From positions 81,952,520 through 82,016,519 of the forward strand of contig JAKCOZ010000001.1 of assembly GCA_022605955.1 (NCBI GenBank): DNA of 64,000 nt, read 5' to 3'. This DNA is from Rallus limicola. Taxonomy: Eukaryota; Chordata; Aves; Gruiformes; Rallidae. The position numbers and the translations under genes are program-made. Shown here piece after piece: positions 33,771 through 45,789 of this stretch. How positions within the stretch are numbered: the first letter of the stretch is position 1; the number at the start of each line of letters is the position of its first letter. The notes beneath the pieces are model-generated. The model searched no databases, was not told the DNA's origin, and saw only the letters and a list, made by a program, of their open reading frames with translations.

Positions 33771-35607
33771 CTCTGCTCTGACACAGAGACATACTCTAGA
33801 TAGCATGCTTTTTTTCCTTTGATGTTAGAAAGAGCTTCTTAAATACCTAAGATGTGTCAGATGGTATTGTGATATCTCCAGCAAAGACTGTAATTACATA
33901 TGGACAAAGTCAGTAGTTTTCTTCTTAGAAATTTTTTGGTATTATCAGGTGAGTTTCCAGTGCACCGTCATTAAAATCATCAGGATGAAAATGACACAAT
34001 TGTGCACGTCACGTTACGTTTGTTACCCTAGCTCTTGGTCTTGTCTGCTCAGTCCACTGGTTCCATTCACTGGTTGCGTCACGTCTTTGACTCCTTGTGA
34101 GCATTTTGTGGGAATCCAGTCCTTCACTGGACATGCAAACTGCTGCTTAACATACTGGCACTTCAGCCTGGTAAGGTTGTGGGTATTAAAATGTTTTTCT
34201 GAAGTAACATCATGTGTCAGATGACAAAGCACTCCATGACATAGACATCGAGGAGAGTTAACTTGGTATTAGGGAGACTGCCGGGAGGAATTTGGCCTGC
34301 AGAGGAGCAGAGCACTCGGGGCAGCAGGTCCTCTGCCCTCCACTAGCTCAGAAGGCCAGGGAAGAGAAGCAGCTCAGGGAGATGCCTGCACACCAGCACG
34401 AAGAGCTCCATGACATCATTTGGTAAGCCGGAAGGGGAAGATGGAAGGTTGTGTTCAGCAGGCGGATGCAGGTCCCTTAGCAGAAACGGCTCTGGTCTGG
34501 GATTCTCATTGAACCTCTTTGTTCGCCTCTGATGTTTTGAACAATGTGATTCTGTTTCTCCCCATGAATGTAGCCCTTATGGGTCACTGCAGTTTTGTTT
34601 ATTCTTTACATAAACCTTAGGAACTCGCTTTTTGTTTTTTCTCCTTTCTTCATAGCAGATGAGCTTGTCTGGTCTTTCATAATTGCCCGGTGGTTCTCCA
34701 GGAAAGCAGAGATAGCTGGGTCATGTCTGGATCATTATGGTAAAAACACAGTCAGGAGGAAAGCTAAGGGAAGTCAGGCTGTTGTATATAGCGCCATACA
34801 ATGTGGGACAGCTATTTAGATACTCACTTCTCCCCTCACAGGGGTTCAAGTTGTCATCGGCCTGTTCCCTAGCTTGCTGGCACAAAATCACCAGGTGCCA
34901 GAGAAACTGCAGGCAAGCCTGAGTTTAACAAGTGCTGTGCTTACAAACAGCATCTCAGTGAGATTCAGGGAGGCGAGTGATCCGTTTAACCAGGGAGGTG
35001 ACAAGTCACCCCACAGTTAGTAGCCTGTCACGCTGCAGGAGGCAAGCTTTATGGACCTCCTGTTCATCGCTGTCAGAGAGGCCGGGACAGAGCGTCAAAA
35101 ATGTGTGAGGGAAGCGTGATGACCTGAGGAGATGGTTAGGCCGTTTAGCCCAATGTGCCTATCCGCTTTAATATTTCGCTTCCACGCAGCCCTTCTTTCT
35201 TATTCTTCCCTTAGAGCCTGTGATTCTCCCCCTTCTGCCTGCAGACACAAAGCTGTAGCTGTTGCTTGATCTCATTTCTGTGACATTTCAGGCACTCTTC
35301 CTGCTGACTTGTTCCATCTGGTTATTACCCTTTGAGTGAGAAGTAGCGCTGCCTGCATCTCTGCTGAGTCTCCTAGTCTGTGTGCCGAGTGTTTCGGCTC
35401 CTCCTCCCTGAACAAGCAAGCTTGAGCAGGTTTATAAATAGGAGTTTTCAAGCTAATGAGAGGGGGTGCGGGGGTGAGGAAGAGAGAAACCACACTGAAG
35501 TCACTTCAGAGGCAGATCCTAGTGCTCTTCATAACGACAGCTTTGCAGGCACGGCCGTGGAGGGACATTTGGAGAGGGGATGGTTAAGCACTGAAAAGGG
35601 GGAAGGG

Positions 35608-35735
35608 GCTCTGTCTTGGCTCTGCCACAAGTTTTAGTACAACTTGGGAAAAGTCATACCTCCTCTCAGTTCTCTATGGGCTGAATCCTTCTTCTGCTAC
35701 CGTCCCAGAAAATGTACTGTGAGGTGAGAATGGTC
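35608..35735 (+). mobile_element. Ancient MIR-like SINE relic
   Basis: ctctgtcttggctctgccac, then aacttgggaaaagtcatacc and tcctctcagttctctatggg, follow MIR order (GGCTCTGCCAC - ACCTTGGGCAAGTCACTT - CCTCAGTTTCTCCATCTG). The part after 35680 (atgtactgtgaggtgagaat) may be the decayed 3' half. Sense on the + strand. Confidence 0.6.
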
Positions 35736-38700
35736 TATTCCTATGTGGATAAGGAAAACAAGCCTTGCTTCTTGCTGGGATCTCTTGCTATCGCCACGAT
35801 AATACAGACTCAGGTTTAGAGGCACTGCCCTGGCTCATCCTCTTGCTGGGGCACCATGTGCTTTATGACTTTCTCCCCGCTCTTCATTTTTATTATCCCC
35901 ACTTAGGGCTGGTATAAAAAGCACCACAGGTCCTGCTGGGACTAAAATCCTTGTGCTGACTTCCAGCCCACTTTCCAGAAGCACAAGTCATTTCCCTTAT
36001 CTGTATTATGAAGACAAAACACAGCCAATGTGACCTAATTCACACAGGTGACATGTGGGTCAGCAGCTTCATATCTGGACAGTACTCCTGCACAGGCTAT
36101 GTGGTTTTGTAAATGCCAAGTGTCACTGTATTTGGTCTCCAAACCTAAAAGCAGGGATCTGCACCAAAATGACGGCAGAGGAGTGGCTGCAAGGCAGCTC
36201 TATGTCATAGGAGGATGTGTGATAGAAGAGAGGTGGGGGTCAGACACACTAAAGGCAGTATCAGACACACAGCACATCCTGCTCCTGAGCAGCCTTCCAG
36301 GAGTAACAAGATTATTAGGACCACTTGCAAGTCCTAGGACTCAATGTGACATCTGTGGTGCTTAGCAGATACAGGGAGGGAACATGAGGTCAGATGTAGA
36401 ATAAAAACTGTGTAGAAGCACAGCGGGTTATGGGTGATTGTCTGGGATTGCCCCAATTGCCTCCAAACATGAAGACTCAGCCATAAACCGCAGGATGTTC
36501 TGTCTCTCCATCTGCAGTGGAAAGAATTCAGATCCACTCTGGTGCAGGACAGCCACAATGGAGACTTTATGCTCAATAACCTGTGTGCCTATAAAAGAAG
36601 TGATGCTCCTGCGTCCCTTACTCTGGACCTCACACAGACTAAACCTCAAGCATGCTGTTCTCTTCACCCTACAAATTAGGACTGATTCCTTGGAGAGGTA
36701 ATCGAACATGGTCTTGTCCTTGTATCTTCTCTTTCAGAAAGTCATCTCCAAAGAGGTTTGGAATCTTTCATTTCCAGCCATGGAAATGACTGAACATCTT
36801 CCTACACCATCTCCCCTCCTGGGAGAAACCCTTCTGTAGTCCACAGTTAGAACTGATCACTAAAACCAAACTGTCTGGTTTCCAAGCACCCAGCTGCAAG
36901 AACTGGCTTTTCAGGACAGTAACAAGAACCACTCAAAACGCTCTGGCATTGTGAGATACGAAGAATCAGCGGCAGCTTTGCAGGGACATGTTCAGCATTT
37001 ACCCATCCCAGCTTAGAAAAGCAATATCCAGACAGTTCCTACATTTCTACCCATCAGGCTGGAGTCATGTTTAGTAGGAAGCCCAGACTGTCTCCCACTC
37101 CCGGATATTCTCATCTCCACGGAACTCTTGCAATAAACCTTCATGAGGAGCCCTGGAGCTTACTGAGGAGTAAGGTAATAGTGTCCTACCAGCAAGTTGA
37201 ATTCTGACAGCAATGTGGTAGAGGAAGGGAAAATTCAGCCCCTGCATTTGATTAAGCTGAATGTGATGCTCTTCCAAAGCCTGTTGGCAAAGTTAAAAGG
37301 TTGATGGCCTTTTTAAATGGTAGGCTGAACTGCAGCCAGCTCATGCAGTTTCAACCCAAGATGGACTCAGCTTCTGAATTAAGTACTGTGCTCCTACTGC
37401 ATCCTGTAATACAGGAGAAACAGGTCTTCTACACACTGAAGAAGTTCATTCTGGTGGCACCAGGACATGGACAGACTCTCTCCCACAAAAATCTTCAACA
37501 CTGCTACGACTGTCGACACCCTAGGAAAATTTCTGCTGACATTCTGGAAAAATGTCTGTCTGTAAGTGACACCGTAATTCAGGGAAGGTCTTCTTCAGAA
37601 CTTCTCTCATCCAACAGCCATGCTTGGTTACTTGCCCTTTTTGGAAGCCAGCTTTCTCTCCAGTATTGCTTCTATGGCTCTAAAATATTAGGCTAACTAC
37701 CTGGCTCATCTCCCCACAAGCACCAACCAAGCATTCTGCTTTGTAGAGCATGTTGCACAACATTAGGTCCTGTTTGCTACCCAACCTCCTGACTGCCAGA
37801 CCACTGCTTCATCCACAAGAATGTATTGCCTAACACCAAGCAAATGACACAGGACTAACTTTGCACCCTGCTTCTGCTCTACTTGGAGCTGGGAACAGAT
37901 CTGCCAGTTTCACCAGAGGATCTGTTTACTTACCTGGTAGTGCTGTGATTTTTGACCCACGGTATGTGAGATCCCAGGGGTCTGCAAATTAGTTTTATGA
38001 CATCCATGGACAAGACCAGGGAAAGAAAACTTCCTCTCTCCACAGGAGCCCACACCTCTGCTGGAAGTTTTAGTGGCTGGCAAATTGGAAGAAGGTCAAA
38101 AACCATTTGTCCGAGGCAACAAGATAGGATATGTTTCCTCAGGCATGAAATTTTGGGGAACGGCTGAGGAGCTCTGCCAGGTTCTGATGGTTGCAGTGTG
38201 TAGTTAGCACCTCTCAATGAGGAGCCGTGTTCGTGAAATAGCTGAGGGTACAGCCAGTAGGCAGCAGCGACTCCTTACTCGGTGCCTGGGTGAGCCTCCT
38301 CGCTGTTAGGAAGACTAAGCGTTCCGCTGGGCCTTTTACACTGCACCAGCGCCAGGATGCTGTCAATGATGTCACATCAAATCCATCCAGTACAGAAAAC
38401 TGCTTGGGACATGGGGAACTGTTGCTGGCTCCTCTGCCCCCATGACATGACCAAGCCTTTCATAGGCTCTGCACGGGCCATTCAGAGAAAAATCCTGAAG
38501 GTATTTCAGCACAATGTTTTCCTTGGGAAAACACAAGGTAAAGGTACACTTTCTCTGCAAGAACAGACATGGATGGCACTGAGATTGTGCCTAGTAGAAT
38601 GGAAAAAGAGAATTTTCCAGTTCTAAACTTTCTGCAAAGCAAAAAAGTCCACAGAAGGAGAAGCCCGAAGCCCGCTGCACCACTCTGAATGCTCCAGCTG

Positions 38701-40858
38701 AACCTAAATCACACGCTTGAAAAACTATACTTTAGGGCAAACATTATGGTTCTGTTTAAAAACCACACACAGAAGATAAAAATGTTGCAGAATCAATTCT
38801 TTTTTTACTCTCCTCACCCCAGCTTTAGTAACAGATCACTAAAACAAGTAACAGTTAGGGCTCAGTCCCCTAACTGGGGTTTTTTCTCTTCCCTTCACAA
38901 CCATGTTGCTCTTTGGAATAGCGCTGGATGCCCGTTCGGCACCTTTTACGTGTGAATCTTCCTGCCACATCCAAAAGGTGTCCCACATGCACACCCAACC
39001 TCTGAACCTTTGCTTTGGCACAGCTAGTCCACCTTGCCTCTGAGACAGGAAGGGGCAAACCACAGCTCCCAGCGGGGCAGATGGATGGGCACAAAGGAGG
39101 GCTTGAGAAATTGGGGAGCTCAGCACGGACACAGCAGCGTTACCCCAGTAAGAGGAAAGCTATCAGCACACAGTTATTGGAGTCACCGAGTTAAAAACGA
39201 GCCGATTATAGATACCCATGCCCTGTACAGACCTCCTGAATGGCTCAAAGGGGCTGTCCAGACTATTCACTGATCGTATCTTTCCATCTATGGCAATTTT
39301 TGCCATTTAAAAGTGTGTGGAGGGAAGCACTGTTGAGGAACAATTTTTTTTCCCCTTCTAAATCCTGCCAGCCTTCAGCTTTGCTTGTGCTCCAGGAGGT
39401 ACCTGTTAGCTGGAACATGGGAGAGCTGCTTTCTCTGTGGCAATGCACATTGTCTGTGATGTCTGATGAAAAATGCACATACCAACATACCATCAGATGA
39501 TGTGAAAGCAAGAGGCTACTGCTGGGACGAATAACTAGCTCTCAAGGTTCACCCCTGCGCTGTGGCATATGAAAGGAGCACTAGAAAGGATCCGTTTGAA
39601 GCAACTGGTACATAAAAGCACAACAGCGAGAGAACCGAACCCAAGCTGCAATATGGCTTGTGCAATATCCAACTAGGGGGTTAGTGGGAGTAAGATATCT
39701 ATCTTCCCTTCAGTGCCTGGTACCAGCTTAAAATTCTTTTAAGTGCCTGTGTTTTTACACCACTCTCTGGCTTGAAAAAAGTCTGGTCCTGCCTGTAAAT
39801 CCAGGGATCTTTCAAAAACTGATGCACACCCAGGCAAAATGTGCCTTAATGGGGACTGTTGCGATGGCAGTTCTCCAGTCAGGGGCACCACTCTGGGCAG
39901 CAACCTACCACGTCTGAGCGTAGGGCCATAGGAAATGGCCAGGAAGAGCTGGCAGGGCAAATGCTTCTCCCACAGGTTTGTGGTATTTCAGCGTGGATGC
40001 TGAGCAGGTGGGGCAGGAGCTGCCTGGTAGCACCTTGGCTCCTGCTCAGGGTTCAGCAAGCCAGGCTAGCAGCTGCTGCTTCTGAATCAAACCAAACGGG
40101 CTCTCGCATGGCTGTTGCTAGCCTGGCTTAAACACCACCTTCAAGTCAGAAGTATGCTTGTCTGTGTCACCTCTATAATCTGTTGTGCTTGTGGATCCAC
40201 AGTGTTGTGTTAGGTGAAGCGTTCAGGAGATCAGATCATAGCTACTGTGAAAACTGTTGCCACTGCTGCCAAATCCTTGGAGTAATATCCTCTTCCCTGT
40301 TTATCCTTGCTTTCCCATCAGCTAAATTACCTGCCATAGTTTCTCAAGTCTAATAAATAGAAGTACGCTTTACTAAATACCACACCTTCTGTGTTCTCTC
40401 TGACAGACAACTCCTGCTATGTGTTCTCATTAGCCTGCAAGTAGCTGGCCAGAGGGGATTGCTTCAGTTTTTTGGATGCATTTCCAAGGTCACAAGAATT
40501 TTCACACCTTTACTTCTGGCTGCTCAATGGCAGGTAAAGGATGTTGCAGCTAATGGGAACACAGATTGGAGCTAATTATAGAGTGATTGACTTGCCATGG
40601 ACTTAATTGCTTATTAGAAGTCACGCTGATCTCTGAAATGCAGGCTATGAATCTCATAATATGAAAAGAAATATCCACCATCTGAAAAATAAACATGAAA
40701 AGCTCCTTCAGGTACAAGGGGTAGGTATTTACACACTACTTCTTTCAGTGGGCCACACATTTCTCTTGGAAGCCAAATCTAAGCGTTCAGGTGTGAATAT
40801 CAGTGAGTAGATTTATGTAAGAGCAGCTCTAAGGCCCCTGTCTTGCCTAGGTCCGATA

Positions 40859-40866
40859 TGACGTCA
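40859..40866. promoter_or_regulatory. Palindromic CRE (TGACGTCA)
   Basis: A full 8-bp cAMP response element consensus, the site for CREB/ATF dimers, followed within 25 bp by two more CpG (agcgccagccagccgctg). The octamer contains a CpG in otherwise CpG-poor DNA. No TATA box or island adjoins it. Function is inference only. Confidence 0.35.
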
Positions 40867-42240
40867 CAGCGCCAGCCAGCCGCTGCCAGGTACCTGCATG
40901 TGGGGGAGCACAGATAGGAAGCTGCGTTTTCATAAAACTCCACTTATATTACGCAGCTCTGCAAGTTCTTCTTTCACTTCAGGGCACCAGCTCAAACCAC
41001 CATCCCCCCTCCCTGTCCTGCAGCGTGTGCTGCTTGCTTGCCGAGTGCTGCCAGAGACTGCACAGTGGTATCAGCAGAAGTGCCCACACCAGGCAGCACG
41101 GAGATGTGTCCCTGCTTATGAAGCTTTGTATGCTATGGCTCTGCCTAGTTTCAGGACCTGTCCTCAGTGTTCTTCCCCATTCTTGCCCACAAGCACCAGC
41201 TGTCTCCATTGCTTCTTCCACCATCATCTCCTGTTTCTCCATGGAACCCTAGCAAGCCAAACTCAGTGCTGGCCTATGCTACCACACTGAGCACCAGTGG
41301 AGCTTGTATTACCCACCTTGCAGCGTGGGCTCAAGAAGATCCCACGTTTGCAATATATTGCAGTGCAGCTAGCAAAACATCCTTCCTTCTTCCCTCCCAA
41401 GCATCCTTGCTCATATATGTCACTCTGACAGCGGTGAGCTTTTGAGCTTTTCCCTTCATTTAGCCCCTATTTCATCATATCCATTGGAGTTGATCTCACT
41501 GCCAACACGGCCTCGCACTCCTCTGACACCCTGCTGTCTCAAACCTCACACAGGACACCCAGGCACTAACTTATGTTCAGGGACAGATTTTTCAGGACTG
41601 TCTGGCAGTTACACCATGCCACTGCCTGCTCCCCTGCCCCATTTGGGAGGAGTACGTACCAGCTGTATTTCACAGCTGAACGTCAGAATGCAGGTTTAAA
41701 CTGCAACTGGCTCAAGGGAATGCATTTGTCTGTAAACTGCAGCGGTTTAGGGGCGGAAGAGTCACACCTCACACAGAGGTGTAGACCCTGCTGTCTGCTC
41801 CCAGCTGCCTGTTAGATGTCTTGCAGTGATTCACAGCCGTGCTCCATGGGGTCCCGCTGTGGCCTGCGGTTTGGGTGTTCGCCCTGCTTGCGCTCTCTCC
41901 CTCTCAACAGGCTCCAACTTGCTCCCTTCTCAGAATTTCTCTCTTCCTCATTCAAACTCTGTTACAGACAGCAGGAGATAAAGCCGTGCCAAAGGGAACA
42001 GCCTTAGTACAAACACCAAGCTGTGGATAACGCGGTTTCCCCTTTAAAACCCCACTCCCGTGCCTGTGAATGGCAGCTCTCCCCCCTGTGACGTGGTGGC
42101 GCAATGAATCCCCTGCACTGAGGCGCTGCTCGCAGCCTTGGGACAAGGCACAAAGGGAGCGCAAATAAATGAACAATACGGTGGAAGAAACAAAGAACAA
42201 AATAAAAGCAAGCAAGCAAGCTAGCAATAAAGAGAAAGAA

Positions 42241-42260
42241 GAGAGAGAGAGAGAGAGAGA
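42241..42260. repeat. (GA)10 microsatellite
   Basis: Ten uninterrupted GA units, preceded by a short AGCA repeat (about 42207-42222) and purine-rich DNA. Confidence 0.95.
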
Positions 42261-42722
42261 ACCAGCTTGTAATATTTAAGGCTGCGCCTTGCAAAACTAC
42301 CCATGGAAAAATCACGCAGGATTTCTACAGAACCTGGCTGGAGAAAAGCCTGTGGGGAGTCCAGTCAGAAGAGCATGCTGGCCCCACGAGCAAGGACAGA
42401 GGTGGCAATTGAAGGACAAGCACTTCACAGTCTTCACATTGGCCTAGTGCATCCCATCCCATGGGATCCCACAGGGTGTTAGAAGGACTGCTCCTGAAAT
42501 ACAGCCGTATTTGAGGTGACAGGTTGGTGGAGTACAGCAGCAGCATACAGGTAAAGAAAGATATTTTTGATGTCACATGGGTCGTCTATTCTTTTGTCCC
42601 TCCACTTCCAAAAACTCCCAATAAATAAATAAATATTCCTCACACCCACCTGTAGCTACACAAGATTGACTCCCTATAGAGAGACATGGGGAGTCTTCTA
42701 CTCCAGAGCTGTATACAGGCTT

Positions 42723-42770
42723 GGGGATGGGGTGGGGGAGAAAAAAAAGGAGAAAAAAAAAAGAAAAAAA
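42723..42770. repeat. Purine-only G-to-A-rich run
   Basis: Three runs of four or five G (ggggatggggtgggggag) pass directly into A8-GGAG-A10-G-A7. Nearly all 48 bases are purine on the + strand (only two T). A simple low-complexity sequence. Confidence 0.85.
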
Positions 42771-44099
42771 TACATACTGCAACGAGCCAAGTGCATGGGT
42801 CATTGTATTGGAGGCTGTCAGGAAGAGACACTGAATTCCATTAGCAAGGTCAAAGCTGTACTCACGAGGTCATCCACATCCTCTATAATTTTAAATTAGG
42901 CATTTCTTCCTGAATAGCAGTTTGCTCCTGCATCTTCCTATCTGATCCCCTCAGACCAGCCATTACTCCACAATTGATTCTCACTTCTCTTCCCTCTTTG
43001 CTCCGTACTCTTGCTCCACTCCTTCTAGTCATAAGAGCAACTCCCTCCTCACTGACCTCCCATCCTACCTCCCCCCCCCAAGCCCACAAAACAGCACCAG
43101 TGGCACAGAAGAGGAGCTGTTACCTGATGGATGCTGAAAGGCCCCTTTCCTGCCACATGAGAGCTGTCTTTGGAGGCTTTAGGGGACTTTCAGAACAGAG
43201 AATCTCTCCCTTAATCTCATGTACAAAGCATTCAATGCAACGATCTCAGATTTTCTGTAAAACAGAGCTCTTACTTCCTTGCAGCCATCTGCCTGGTATC
43301 ATGTATAGGGCACTACCTGGCCAACTGTGTTCACTGAACACTACCTTCTTGCTCCCACATTAGGTATGCTGTCAGATGGGGAAATGTAGGTCTCTCATCT
43401 GCCCCCGGACATTTCAGTTGGGCTGAGCTCCTCAGCACCTGGGTTGCTGCGTGATTCAAGCCCTTCTTTTGTGACAGATCCAGTGATCTCTGCTGAGCAA
43501 GTTTTCAGCCAGATCAGGAAGGAAATCCAGCATGCTGGATGACCCAGAGTGGCAGTGGGGCCTCATGGTGGTTGCTGCCCAAGTGTGATGGCAAATCTCC
43601 CCAGTACTTCAGTAGGGATGAAGAACCTTATGAGACCAGTGAATCTGCAGCCAAATTGGAGGGCCCACTGAGTGAGGGCTGTCCCTCTGTGTTCCTTTAT
43701 AAACAGATTTTTTTTCAACAGAAAATGCTTTTAAGCATCTTTTTGCTCAACCTCTGTATGTTTCCCTTCCTCCTTATCTCTCCTGGCTGTAATTAGCTGT
43801 CAAGTCATGGTGCATATTTTCTGTTCATTTCCCTTTTAAAAAGGCAAAAGCCAAGACTTCCAGAAGACAGGCAAGGGCTCATTTCCCTTTTTCACTCTGG
43901 TTGGAGTGAGAGACCACTGCTGCTTAACTTGGCTCAAAAAGCTTTCGTGTTCTTCACCTTTAATCATCCATTCACACTCCTGCACCTCCCTCCTGCATGA
44001 ACTGACCCCAGTGTTTCTGTACCTGGCTGCTGAATTAGCTCAGGATGAAAGACACTTTTCCCCTCAAAATGGCTATGTGGTTCACAGCACTGTTTGCAA

Positions 44100-44360
44100 G
44101 GGCATGTAGCAATAGGATGAGGGGCAATGGCTTTAAACTAGAGCAGGGTAGGTTTAGATTAGACTTTAGGGCGGTGAGACACTGGAACAGGTTGTCCAGA
44201 GAGGTGGTGGAGGCCCCATCCCTGGAGACATTCAAGGTCAGGCTTGATGAAGCTCTGAGCAATCTGATCTAATGAAGATGTCCCTGCTTACTGCAGGGGG
44301 GTTGGACTAGATGGCCTTTAGAGGTCCCTTCCAAGCTAACACAGTCTATGACTTTATGAC
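44100..44360 (+). mobile_element. CR1 non-LTR retrotransposon, 5'-truncated 3' end (copy B, twin of copy A)
   Basis: Same subfamily and same kind of truncation as the copy at 1879-2196. It starts at gggcatgtagcaatagg and keeps the ORF2 C-terminus open through [31 protein letters not shown] and ALSNLI. The 3' UTR is CTTACTGCAGG...TTTAGAGGTCCC, with a decayed octamer tail (tctatgactttatgac). Compared with copy A it lacks 21 bp, in frame, between two AGG triplets, removing seven residues of the RKKFFIM segment. As a remnant of the reverse transcriptase protein it has no catalytic motifs and is not functional. Confidence 0.95.
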
Positions 44361-44827
44361 TGCAACATAAATGCCCGTGCCACCACCACAGACAGAACAA
44401 CTGATCTGGGGGAGAAGGATGACAACAACTGTGGTGGAATGGGAGAATTGTAACATTAAAGCAGGTAACTACAAATTATAGCCTTGATGCTCTCCACAGT
44501 TGCAGCCTGCTAGGCAAAAGCTGCTCAGCCCACTGTATACTGAACAGGGCCAAAAGCTCAACCCGTAGCCATGAGTCTTCTCTCCACTTTGTAGCAAATA
44601 GAAACAGAAAACTACCTGCAACCTAACAATTCCTCCTCCCTCCTTTTTCTTAAAACTTGTGGTTCTTACAAGATCCGTGTCTTCTTCCCAAGCAGGAGTT
44701 CATGCTCTAAGGCGAGCCATGACCTGCAACAATTCTGTACTATTGTCTGCCTAGAACATTCTGTAGGGTAAGAATAGGGATGACTGTTCTTAAAGGGCAT
44801 TTCTCTGCAAGGTATCAGCAACAGTCT

Positions 44828-44905
44828 CAAAGCACTTTGCAAACATCCTTTAGTGATGACTCACAGGACCTTCTCTCCAGCTCTTTAATGCTGAAATGGA
44901 GCTTG
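44828..44905 (-). mobile_element. MIR-like SINE relic, antisense 3' part
   Basis: ctcaaagcactttgcaaaca followed by tcctttagtgatgactcaca matches the reverse complement of the MIR 3' region (TCTAAGCGCTTTACATGTATT, TTTAATCCTCACAAC). The continuation is weaker. Edges approximate. Confidence 0.5.
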
Positions 44906-45769
44906 TAGTTTGTCAATACGAAGAATGTGGTGGCAGCAAGGTCTTCAGCAACTGCTGCCTCTGCCTCTTCCTCACTCCTTCCTCGTGCCATCCCCACCTC
45001 CCAACAGGCTGACCCTCAACTGCGTGCTGCTCCATAAACCCGATGGTGTATCTATTCCTGCTGAAAAAACAAACCAACCTAACAAAAAGCTTTTCTGTTG
45101 TTGTATTTTATAGTCTCAGCAGTTACCAGACTGATAATACTGCTGGGAAAATGCTGACTGATGATGTACACCGTAGTAATATGTAGTGGCACAGGAGCAG
45201 GAATGAGCTGTGGAGGAAGAAGAAAGCAAAGGAGAGGATGACAGTGGTGGGAAGTGAAGAAGCAATACCTGAAGCCTGTACTACCAAAGACGACTGTGTC
45301 ACTAAGCCACCATCCCCACAGAAAAAGAGCAAGTGATAGGCAGAGAGCATAATTTTCAGCATAATTTTATTGCTTATTCCCCTCTGTCAACTCCAGGCAT
45401 GTTTCTGCCCTGCTGGTCTTGTTTGAAACCCTAATGAGAAGGTAATGACTACAAATCTAAACTGAGGCTTTCTCACCCAAGTGTATGACCAATAGTTGGC
45501 AGCTCACAAAAGTTTCTAGACTGCTTCCTAAAGAGAAAAGAAACAAAGGCATCCAAATGCCCAAGCCAGCCCTTGTTTTTAACAGCAGCATGCACATACG
45601 CACTCAGGTATATATACCTCTGCCCTCTTCCCTTCCCTTCTCCTCTTTGCCTCTGCTACCACAAGAGAATTGCACTGGTTAAGTTTAAAGTTGATTTCAA
45701 AACCAAAATTTGATTTAATTTTTTAACAATCATTTTTAAACCAGCGCAAAGGGCCAGGTAACCACCTCT

Positions 45770-45789
45770 TAGTGTTCAGGGGGCGCTTC
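45770..45789 (+). promoter_or_regulatory. CTCF-like core, partial
   Basis: CAGGGGGCGCT (45777-45787) is an exact match to the 3' core of the long CTCF motif, but the 5' half is tgtt instead of CCAC. A weaker candidate than the one at 18158. Both have the same orientation. Confidence 0.3.

Larger units (their letters stand above)
33771..44099. other. Unassigned noncoding sequence with MIR relic, CRE and simple repeats
   Basis: No gene recognised in these 10 kb. Listed separately are a MIR relic (35608), a palindromic CRE (40859), (GA)10 (42241) and a G/A strand-asymmetric run (42723). A modestly CpG-containing patch lies at about 38220-38350 and another at 40850-40900. Neither is dense enough for an island. 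The longest frame here is 131 codons (37301-37696, +), without family resemblance. Confidence 0.6.

Noticed and set aside
35120..35170. Possible antisense LINE end (gtttagcccaatgtgcctatc)
   Set aside because: Resembles 'CATCTAGCCCAGTATCCTG' only over about 20 bp, with no second block in order.
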